NCBI GenBank assembly: GCA_002353485.1
Contig: DEJS01000010.1
Location: forward strand, 205,872-269,871
Source of the DNA: Prevotella sp. UBA2742
GTDB lineage: Bacteria > Bacteroidota > Bacteroidia > Bacteroidales > Bacteroidaceae
Reading direction: 5' to 3'
DNA length: 64,000 nucleotides
Position numbers and translations under genes: made by a program. The notes under the pieces were generated by a model. It saw only the letters and a program-made list of their open reading frames with translations. It did no database searches and was not told the origin of the DNA. Positions 36,100 to 42,743 of the stretch are shown here, piece by piece (position 1 is the first letter of the stretch; each line of letters opens with the position of its first letter).

Positions 36100-36636
36100 A
36101 TGGCAACAGAAGTATTATCGTTTGCAGTCAATCTGCGCAAGAACACTAACATGAAAAACACGGGCTACGGCAAGTACTACCCCGAGGCTGACACCAAGGA
36201 GCCCCTGAACCTGAAAGGCTTTGCACGCCACCTGGCCGAACATGGCAAGCTGGTGGACTATCCGCTGGCCGTCCTGGTGCTGCAGAACATCGTCAGCTGC
36301 ATGAAGGAGATGGCCGTACAGGGACAGCCTGTCAAGCTGGACGGCTTCGGCACCTTTACCCCCATCATCGAGAGCGACGGCAAGGAGGCTGCCAACTCGG
36401 TGGAGGAAGCCCTGGAGAAAGGCGTCGACCAGATGATAGCCGGCGTGCACCTGCGCTTCATTCCCGAGAACACGAAGGGTGATCAGCTCACCTCGCGTGC
36501 CCTGAAGAAGGAGTGTCAGTTCAAGCTTGCCTACGTCGTCGCGCGCAAGAAGAAGACCATCGACGGCAAGGAGGTGTACTACCAGGAGAAGATTCCTGTC
36601 TCGAGCTATGCCACCGCCACCCATCAGGGCGAGTAG
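36100..36636 (+). CDS. HU-like DNA-binding protein (HU-HIG type)
   Basis: The N-terminal 120 residues follow the HU fold of the HU-HIG family: YGKYYPEADTKEPLNLKGFA, LAVLVLQNIVSCMKEMAVQG, VKLDGFGTFTPIIES. A basic C-terminal part (about 120-178) follows. Such proteins bind DNA and stand next to smalltalk, VirE_N/DUF3987 and amidase genes in Bacteroidales capsule or mobile regions. Here the primase pair is 10 kb away, so the module may have been split by insertion of the surface operon. Confidence 0.8.
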   Translation: MATEVLSFAVNLRKNTNMKNTGYGKYYPEADTKEPLNLKGFARHLAEHGKLVDYPLAVLVLQNIVSCMKEMAVQGQPVKLDGFGTFTPIIESDGKEAANSVEEALEKGVDQMIAGVHLRFIPENTKGDQLTSRALKKECQFKLAYVVARKKKTIDGKEVYYQEKIPVSSYATATHQGE

Positions 36637-36649
36637 TTGACAGTTGACA

Positions 36650-36727
36650 GTTCTCGCTTTGCGAGTGTGGCTTCGCAATGACAGTTAAGAGTTCTCGCTT
36701 TGCGAGTGTGGCTTCGCAATGACAGTT
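36650..36727. repeat. two tandem copies of a palindromic 41-bp-period repeat
   Basis: GTTCTCGCTTTGCGAG followed by TGTGGCTTCGCAATGACAGTT occurs at 36650-36686 and 36691-36727. CTCGC-TTT-GCGAG forms a hairpin; TTGCGA and TCGCAA offer an alternative pairing. A diverged relative lies at 23123-23152. Confidence 0.8.
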
Positions 36728-36838
36728 GACAGTTAAGAGTTGACAATTGTACAAAGAAAAGTGGGCTGACTGTTTGGTCAGCTCATTTTTTTTGCGTACC
36801 TTCGCAGCTGATATGAAGTATTAGAAAATAGTAAGAGT

Positions 36839-37507
36839 ATGGCACAGGATGTGAAGAAACTGTTTTTTGAGCTGCTGCAGGTGTCTATGGGCACGCTGGA
36901 GTGTGTGGAGCGCGGCCCGTCGCCCGAGGAGTGGAAGACGTTTTACGAGTGGGCGAAGACTCAGCAGGTCGAGGGTGTCGGCTACCACGGCGTAGAGCGC
37001 CTGTTTGAATTCGGGCTGCGTGCCCCCCAGGACGTCAGCATCGACTGGATGTCGGAGGCCGAGATGATTCGCGAGCAGAACCAGCAGACGAAACAGCCCC
37101 GTGTGGCCCAGTACTATCCAGAGACCCTCAGAGACCTGCGCCAGCGCAGTGCCGACGACGACGGCACAAGCCAGACGCTGGACGTGCAGCAGCTGTACCG
37201 GCTGAGCCAGCAGGGTCGTCTGAACATGCGCCTGCTGATGGACTACTGCTATGTGCTGCGTGCCACCAAGGGACGCTACGAGAAGCTGAAGGCCGGTGGC
37301 GTGGGGGCACTGTTGCTGGGCACCGTGGGTCAGCGGCGCTTTGCCCACGGACTGACGTGGCTGCTGCACGAGGCACTGGCCCTGGAGCCCGAGTTCATGC
37401 AGTGGAAGCCCCTGGAGACAGAAGGACGCTACCTGCTGGCCGACATGTTTGGCGAGCACAGCAGCTGGCAGCGTATGGTACACAGAATGAAATACTTGGC
37501 ATTCTGA
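36839..37507 (+). CDS. internally deleted nucleotidyltransferase-like (PF14907 type) protein
   Basis: The N-terminal part (KKLFFELLQVSMGTLECVER, PEEWKTFYEWAKTQQVEGVG) and the C-terminal part (FMQWKPLETEGRYLLADM, RMVHRMKYLAF) match the two ends of the uncharacterised nucleotidyltransferase family. The central catalytic domain (Gly-Ser and acidic motif) is absent; the length is 222 aa against roughly 370-400 expected. The frame is intact across the join. A promoter with TTTG and TACCTTCG lies at 36773-36804. The product is probably inactive as an enzyme. Confidence 0.55.
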   Translation: MAQDVKKLFFELLQVSMGTLECVERGPSPEEWKTFYEWAKTQQVEGVGYHGVERLFEFGLRAPQDVSIDWMSEAEMIREQNQQTKQPRVAQYYPETLRDLRQRSADDDGTSQTLDVQQLYRLSQQGRLNMRLLMDYCYVLRATKGRYEKLKAGGVGALLLGTVGQRRFAHGLTWLLHEALALEPEFMQWKPLETEGRYLLADMFGEHSSWQRMVHRMKYLAF

Positions 37508-37540
37508 CCAGAATGACCGATGAACAACGAAGAAAAGACA

Positions 37541-38308
37541 ATGAAGAAATATATCCTTGACTTGAAGGTCGGCTCGGCAGAACGCCTTAGCGAGAAACAT
37601 GTGCTGCTGAAGCTGACAGACGACCAGCCGCTGCCCGAGATGCAGGCAGGTCAGTTTGCAGAGATACGTGTGGACGGTTCGGCTACCACCTTCCTGCGTC
37701 GTCCCATCAGCATTAACTACGTTGACAGGGCCGCGAACGAGCTGTGGCTCCTGGTGGCTATGGTAGGCGACGGCACCCGTCGGCTGGGACAGCTGAAGGC
37801 TGGCGACAGTCTGAACTGCGTGCTGCCCTTGGGAAATACGTTCACCGGGCCCCAGCGCCCTGACGCCCGCGTGCTGCTGGTAGGCGGCGGGGTAGGAGTG
37901 GCCCCGATGCTCTGTCTGGGAGCGCAGCTCTATGGTCAGGGCCTGCGTCCCACCTTCCTGCTGGGAGGCCGTTCGAAAGGCGATCTGCTGGAGCTTGACA
38001 TGTTTGATAAGTACGGGCGCGTATGTGTGACGACAGAAGACGGCTCGATGGGCGAGCGTGGCTTTGTCACCAACCATACGGTGCTGAACGAAGCCTTTGA
38101 CCGTATCTACAGCTGTGGCCCGACGCCCATGATGAAGGCCGTGGCCCGTTATGCCCGTGAGCATGGCATACGGTGTGAGGTGTCGCTGGAGAACATGATG
38201 GCCTGCGGACTTGGAGCGTGTCTGTGCTGCGTGGAGAAGACTACCGAGGGCAACGTGTGTGTGTGTAAGGACGGGCCGGTGTTCGACATTGACCGGTTGT
38301 TATGGTAA
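37541..38308 (+). CDS. pyrK: dihydroorotate dehydrogenase electron transfer subunit
   Basis: PyrK passes electrons from the FMN of PyrD to NAD+ through FAD and a 2Fe-2S cluster. The FAD-binding part has FLRRPISINYVDR. The nucleotide-binding part has VLLVGGGVGVAPML. The cluster cysteines are in MMACGLGACLCCVEK and VCVCKDGPVF near the C-terminus. The start at 37541 (MKKYILDLK) is preferred over the in-frame ATG at 37520. pyrD follows 27 bp downstream as the usual pair. Confidence 0.9.
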   Translation: MKKYILDLKVGSAERLSEKHVLLKLTDDQPLPEMQAGQFAEIRVDGSATTFLRRPISINYVDRAANELWLLVAMVGDGTRRLGQLKAGDSLNCVLPLGNTFTGPQRPDARVLLVGGGVGVAPMLCLGAQLYGQGLRPTFLLGGRSKGDLLELDMFDKYGRVCVTTEDGSMGERGFVTNHTVLNEAFDRIYSCGPTPMMKAVARYAREHGIRCEVSLENMMACGLGACLCCVEKTTEGNVCVCKDGPVFDIDRLLW

Positions 38309-38335
38309 AACAGACAAATAGGAGTAATATTAGCA

Positions 38336-39241
38336 ATGGCAGACTTAAGAGTAAATATAGGCGCACTGTCGCTGAAGAACCCAGTGATGACGGCGAGCGG
38401 GACTTTCGGCTACGGGCTGGAGTTTCAGGACTTCATACCCCTGGACGGCCTGGGAGGCATCATCGTCAAAGGCACCACCCTCCATGCACGCCAGGGCAAT
38501 GACTATCCTCGTATGGCCGAGACGGCACAGGGCATGCTGAACTGTGTGGGACTGCAGAACAAGGGTGTCGACTATTTCTGCGAGCACATCTACCCGCAGA
38601 TTAAGGACATCGACACCAATATGATTGTCAATGTCAGCGGCTCGTCGCCTGAGGACTATGCCGAGTGCGCCGCCCGCATCGATGCCCTGGAGCGTATTCC
38701 GGCCATAGAGCTCAACATATCGTGTCCCAACGTCAAAGAAGGCGGCATGGCCTTTGGAGTCACCTGTCAGGGGGCTGCCAGCGTGGTCAGGGCCGTACGC
38801 CAGCGATACCATAAGACTCTGATTGTAAAGCTGTCGCCCAACGTCACCGACATCACGGAGATAGCCCGTGCCGTCGAGGCCGAAGGAGCGGACAGCGTGT
38901 CGCTCATCAATACGCTGATGGGTATGGCCATCGACATAGAGCGTCGCCGTCCGGTGCTCAGCATCAAGACGGGCGGACTCAGCGGACCGGCCGTGAAGCC
39001 CGTAGCCCTGCGCATGGTGTGGCAGGTGGCCAAGGCCGTCAGCATCCCCGTTGTCGGTCTGGGTGGCATCAGCAGTGCCACCGATGCCATCGAGTTCCTG
39101 ATGGCAGGCGCATCGGCCATAGAGATAGGCACGGCAAACTTCCTCGACCCAGCCGTCACCATCAAGGTGCGCGACGGCATCGGCCAGTGGCTCGACAGTC
39201 ATGGCTGCAAGAGTGTTGGTGAGATAGTAGGCTGTCTGTAG
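38336..39241 (+). CDS. pyrD: dihydroorotate dehydrogenase, class 1B
   Basis: Oxidises dihydroorotate to orotate in pyrimidine synthesis, with PyrK as partner. The family markers are PVMTASGTFGYGLEF, MLNCVGLQNKGVDYF and ELNISCPNVKEGG, where Cys about 130 is the catalytic base typical of class 1. VVGLGGISSATDAIEFLMAG is the FMN phosphate loop. The length (301 aa) is normal. Probably one transcript with pyrK. Confidence 0.93.
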   Translation: MADLRVNIGALSLKNPVMTASGTFGYGLEFQDFIPLDGLGGIIVKGTTLHARQGNDYPRMAETAQGMLNCVGLQNKGVDYFCEHIYPQIKDIDTNMIVNVSGSSPEDYAECAARIDALERIPAIELNISCPNVKEGGMAFGVTCQGAASVVRAVRQRYHKTLIVKLSPNVTDITEIARAVEAEGADSVSLINTLMGMAIDIERRRPVLSIKTGGLSGPAVKPVALRMVWQVAKAVSIPVVGLGGISSATDAIEFLMAGASAIEIGTANFLDPAVTIKVRDGIGQWLDSHGCKSVGEIVGCL

Positions 39242-39256
39242 TTAGAGTGTTTGGAA

Positions 39257-39359
39257 TAAAAAAATGAGAGCGATCAAAATAGATCGCTCTCAACCAACAC
39301 AAAAACTAAACTAGACTTAACTAAATCTTATTTCGGATTTTCACAAACCCTCAAATAAG
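39257..39359 (-). ncRNA. candidate 100-nt small RNA with its own promoter and terminator
   Basis: On the minus strand: TTG, 19 bp, TATCTTTG (39365-39372) as promoter; a 5' hairpin CTTATTT/AAATAAG (39327-39359) with an inner pairing; an unpaired linker; and a terminator with TGAGAGCGATC (39265-39275) paired with GATCGCTCTCA (39282-39292) followed by seven T on that strand. The hairpin also ends aroC transcription. No ORF lies inside. Confidence 0.65.
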
Positions 39360-39433
39360 CAGTGCAAAGATAGTATAAAAGTTTTAAACGGCAATGCTTT
39401 TTTCGGTTTTTTTTGCTTTTTCATCCAAAAAAG

Positions 39434-40513
39434 TCACATTTTCGTAGATTTATCCCACAAAAAGAGGTCAAAAACCACACATGCCGCCATTGCTTCTACA
39501 ATAGGTACGGCTCTGGGCACCACACACGGGTCGTGGCGTCCCTGAGCCTTGAAGGTTGTCGTCTCTCCCTGAACGGTTACGGTATTTTGCTCGCGCAGCA
39601 GGGTGGCCACGGGTTTGAACGCTACGCGGAAGTAGATGTCCTCGCCGTTCGAGATACCTCCCTGTATGCCTCCGCTGTGGTTGCTCAGGGTGTGGGTATT
39701 GCCGTCTTTCTGACAAAAGACGTCGTTCTGTTCAGAACCACGTTGTGTCACACCGTCGAACCCTTCGCCATACTCAAACCCCTTGGCGGCATTAATGCTC
39801 AGCATGGCAGCCCCCAGCGCGGCATGAAGCTTGCCGAACTCAGGCTCTCCCAGTCCTGCGGGGCACCCCTTGATGACGCAGGTGACAATACCGCCAATGG
39901 TGTCGCCCTCGGCCTTCACCTGCTCTATGAGCCGTATCATCTCGCCGGCCTTCTCTGCGTCAGGACACCGCACGGCGTTCTGTTCAGTCAGTGACAGGTC
40001 GTAGCGGTTGTAGTCCTTGTCAAGGGCAATGTTGCCCACCTGCGATGTGTATGCCGTGATGCTGATGCCCAACTGTCTTAGCGCCAGCTTGGCCAATGCC
40101 CCTGCCACACAGCGGCTGATGGTGATACGGGCTGACGAACGGCCCCCGCCCCGATGGTCGCGGATGCCGTATTTCTGCTGGTAGGTATAGTCAGCATGCG
40201 AAGGGCGGTAGAGGTCGCGCAGCGTGTTATAGTCCTGCGAGTGCTGGTTCTGGTTCCTTACGATAAACCCGATGGGGCATCCTGTCGATTTTCCTTCAAA
40301 GACACCGCTCAGCAGCTCTACCTGGTCAGGCTCCTTCCTGCTCGTAGTGATGTTGCTCTGTCCCGGGCGGCGTCGGTTCAGTTCCTGTTGTATAAAATCC
40401 AGGTCGATGGGTATACCGGCTGGCATACCGTCAACGACGCCTCCTACGGCTTCACCATGGCTCTCGCCAAAGGTGGTCAGTCGGAATAGCTGTCCAAAGC
40501 TGTTCATAAGCAT
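39434..40513 (-). CDS. aroC: chorismate synthase
   Basis: Converts EPSP to chorismate, the branch point to aromatic amino acids. Signatures are FGESHGEAVGGVVDGMPAG at the N-terminus and DHRGGGRSSARITISRCVAG near residue 130. MLSINAAKGFEYGEGF and HSGGIQGGISNGEDIYFR are also typical. The length (359 aa) is standard. Met 3 (MNSFGQLF, 40507) is an equally good start. slyD lies 15 bp upstream on the same strand. Confidence 0.95.
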   Translation of the reverse strand: MLMNSFGQLFRLTTFGESHGEAVGGVVDGMPAGIPIDLDFIQQELNRRRPGQSNITTSRKEPDQVELLSGVFEGKSTGCPIGFIVRNQNQHSQDYNTLRDLYRPSHADYTYQQKYGIRDHRGGGRSSARITISRCVAGALAKLALRQLGISITAYTSQVGNIALDKDYNRYDLSLTEQNAVRCPDAEKAGEMIRLIEQVKAEGDTIGGIVTCVIKGCPAGLGEPEFGKLHAALGAAMLSINAAKGFEYGEGFDGVTQRGSEQNDVFCQKDGNTHTLSNHSGGIQGGISNGEDIYFRVAFKPVATLLREQNTVTVQGETTTFKAQGRHDPCVVPRAVPIVEAMAACVVFDLFLWDKSTKM

Positions 40514-40528
40514 TCCTCCTGTCAGATG

Positions 40529-41113
40529 TTATTCACACTGTCCGCCTTCACAACCGCCGCACTGTCCGTCACCGCAGCTGCCACAGCCGCCACCACAGCC
40601 GCTGCAGTTGCCCTTGCAGCCGCCGCTCATATGGTTTACAAGCTGTTGTATCTCGTCGGTCGTGGCAGGTCTGTTTTCTAATACGGTACCCTTGAAGTGT
40701 AGCGTCTCGCCGGCCAGAGGGTGGTTCAGGTCTACCTTTACCTTGTCCTGCCCGATTTCGGCCACGCGCCCATAGAAACGTCGTCCCTCCTCGTTCTGCA
40801 AGGGAATGATGGCGTCTTCGTAGATGTGTTCGCTGTCGAACTTGCCGTCCACGCAGAACATCTCGCGTTCCAGGTCGAGTACGTATTCGTCCTGATAGTC
40901 GCCATAAGCCTGCTCCTTGGGGATCGTGATGTCGAAGGCAGCACCCTTGGCCAGTCCTTCCAGCTGTTGCTCGAAGGCGTCAAGAGCCACTCCGAAGCCC
41001 GTAATATACTTGAAGGGGCGATTCTGAGGAGCCTCTTCCATCATTTCCAAACCGTTCTCCCCATCAACAAACAGCTGATAGGCTACTTCCATGTATTGAT
41101 TCTGTTTCGGCAT
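40529..41113 (-). CDS. slyD: FKBP-type peptidyl-prolyl isomerase, SlyD-like
   Basis: A cytoplasmic prolyl isomerase and metal-binding chaperone. The start at 41113 (MPKQNQYMEVAYQLFVDGEN) follows the promoter. FKYITGFGVALDAFEQQLEG is the FKBP core, AAFDITIPKEQAYGDYQDEY the inserted flap, and VDLNHPLAGETLHFKGTVLE the return strand. The Cys/Gly-rich tail (about 168-194: GGCKGNCSGCGGGCG and CGGCEGGQCE) would bind nickel or zinc. A decayed partial copy lies at 49859-49990. Confidence 0.9.
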   Translation of the reverse strand: MPKQNQYMEVAYQLFVDGENGLEMMEEAPQNRPFKYITGFGVALDAFEQQLEGLAKGAAFDITIPKEQAYGDYQDEYVLDLEREMFCVDGKFDSEHIYEDAIIPLQNEEGRRFYGRVAEIGQDKVKVDLNHPLAGETLHFKGTVLENRPATTDEIQQLVNHMSGGCKGNCSGCGGGCGSCGDGQCGGCEGGQCE

Positions 41114-41143
41114 AATATGCTTGTTAAGTTTTGTTTCAATTTG

Positions 41144-41151
41144 CAAAGGTA
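41144..41151 (-). promoter_or_regulatory. slyD-aroC promoter -7 box
   Basis: TACCTTTG on the minus strand, about 30 bp before the slyD start codon. It is back to back with the envelope operon promoter at 41203-41234. Confidence 0.6.
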
Positions 41152-41202
41152 CTAAGAAATATGTGAACCGCCAAATTTGCACAGCTTTTTTCATACTAAA
41201 GT

Positions 41203-41234
41203 TTTGGAGATGTCGCTAAATCTTCGTACCTTTG
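41203..41234 (+). promoter_or_regulatory. promoter of the envelope operon
   Basis: TTTG (41203-41206), 20 bp, TACCTTTG (41227-41234), about 38 bp before the first DUF3575 gene. It drives a four-gene run to 48243. Confidence 0.7.
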
Positions 41235-41271
41235 CAGCCGTTTTGGTATAACAATATTTTGAGGTGAAATC

Positions 41272-42228
41272 TTGAGAGGAAGTAGGTTTTATATTATAAT
41301 AGGTATTATAGGCTTGTTGTTTTTTTGTCAATCGGTAGAAGGAAAGACTCCATTTGGGAATAAATCCAAGAGACAATTGTATGACAACAAACTTGACACT
41401 TTGTCGTTAGGTGAACGAATAAGTTTGAAGACCAATTTCGTAGATTGGATAGTCCTCATTCCAAATTTAGGGGCAGAGTTGACTTTGGGCAATATGAATT
41501 GGAGTCGGTGGACAATAGGTGTATATGGACGTCTGAAGCCTGCCACTCATAACGTACGGACATCTTATAATGCTTACGACCTGAGTGATGTTCGTTTTGA
41601 AGTCCGTCGGTATCACCATGGAAAAGGTGTTCTCCGTTCGTTTTTTGGGGGCATTTATGGCGTTTATGGAAGCCATGACCTCAAGTGGAATGCAACCGGG
41701 TACAAAGGCACTCATCTTGCTGCAGGCCTAACCGTAGGTACGCTGGCACCTCTTTATAGTTTTGCAAACGGGGGAAGTCTGGATTTGGAGTTTTCTCTTA
41801 ATGCAGGGGCTGTATTTGCCAAGCACGATGAATATGAAAGGGCGGACAATACCTATGTCGTGACCAAAAGTGCATCCAATTATAAGTTAGACTGGTCTCC
41901 GCTGCCCTATCTGCTGGTTAATGACGTTTTGAAAATTAGTCTGGTGTATCATTTTGGCCCTTCGGTGGCAAACCGCTATAAGAAACGTATCACTATTGAC
42001 GAGCGGTACCGGTACCATTTGGGAGAGCTGAAGATGCAGCGTGACTCTACACGTCTGGCACGTCAGCATAATAAGGAAATGCGCCGTGACTCATTGGAGA
42101 AACTTGATTATGAGCGTCGCTTTGAAAAGCAGCGGTTGGAATTAGAACGGAAATACATGAATGATTCCATCTTACAGATTAAGAAACAAAAAGCTACCGA
42201 GAAAAAAGGAAGGGAGGAGAGGAAATGA
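41272..42228 (+). CDS. DUF3575-type outer-membrane protein
   Basis: The signal-like N-terminus is GSRFYIIIGIIGLLFFCQSV. The core fits DUF3575 (ISLKTNFVDWIVLIPNLGAE, FEVRRYHHGKGVLRSFFGGI), with a C-terminal coiled tail rich in Lys, Arg and Glu (RLARQHNKEMRRDSLEKLD). Proteins of this family form small outer-membrane barrels next to fimbrial or capsule genes in Bacteroidales. It overlaps the next gene by 4 bp, consistent with coupled translation. Confidence 0.75.
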   Translation: MRGSRFYIIIGIIGLLFFCQSVEGKTPFGNKSKRQLYDNKLDTLSLGERISLKTNFVDWIVLIPNLGAELTLGNMNWSRWTIGVYGRLKPATHNVRTSYNAYDLSDVRFEVRRYHHGKGVLRSFFGGIYGVYGSHDLKWNATGYKGTHLAAGLTVGTLAPLYSFANGGSLDLEFSLNAGAVFAKHDEYERADNTYVVTKSASNYKLDWSPLPYLLVNDVLKISLVYHFGPSVANRYKKRITIDERYRYHLGELKMQRDSTRLARQHNKEMRRDSLEKLDYERRFEKQRLELERKYMNDSILQIKKQKATEKKGREERK

Positions 42229-42734
42229 GTAGGTGGAAGTTGATTGTGATTCTGTTGTTAGTGCTTTCTTGTCCTTCCAAGACGAAAGCCCAGCTGTTGG
42301 CTGTGTCTTCTGACGTGGCCATGCTGGCGTTACAGACTTATAATGTAGGAGCCGAAATGACAGTTGGAAACCGAAGTACATTAGGCTTGAGTGTAATGGG
42401 TAACTATCATCCCTGGGTGCTTCATGATATGCGGGCATTGGCTATTATGCCAGAGTGGCGATATTATTTTAGCGGACGCCCTATGATGTATCACTTTGTC
42501 GGCTTGACAGGTGTGTTATGCAACTTTGATATTGACTGGAAGGGCACGAACCATCATGGCGATGCGGCTGGTGTTGGCTTGTCCTTTGGTTATGTGTTGC
42601 CTTTATCTGAACGTGTGAACCTGGATTTCCATACCGGAGTCGGGCTGATTTTCTATCATGAGAAAGAGCAAGGTGTGGGTAATATAATACTACCCACCAA
42701 ATTTGGAATATCACTTTCATATATTTTAAAATAG
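42225..42734 (+). CDS. second DUF3575-like outer-membrane protein
   Basis: A shorter relative (169 aa) with signal peptide (LIVILLLVLSCPSKTKA) and the same pattern: YNVGAEMTVGNRSTLGLSVM, PEWRYYFSGRPMMYHFVGLT, and a terminal strand TKFGISLSYILK. It lacks the charged tail of the first protein. Its start overlaps the preceding stop (ATGA). Confidence 0.7.
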   Translation: MSRWKLIVILLLVLSCPSKTKAQLLAVSSDVAMLALQTYNVGAEMTVGNRSTLGLSVMGNYHPWVLHDMRALAIMPEWRYYFSGRPMMYHFVGLTGVLCNFDIDWKGTNHHGDAAGVGLSFGYVLPLSERVNLDFHTGVGLIFYHEKEQGVGNIILPTKFGISLSYILK

Positions 42735-42743
42735 CAGTGGCTC

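Noticed and set aside
36821..38164. Minus-strand ORF of 447 codons opposite pyrK
   Set aside because: It is antisense to pyrK and the nucleotidyltransferase-like gene, which have clear motifs. Its own sequence is Gln/His/Leu-rich without domain.
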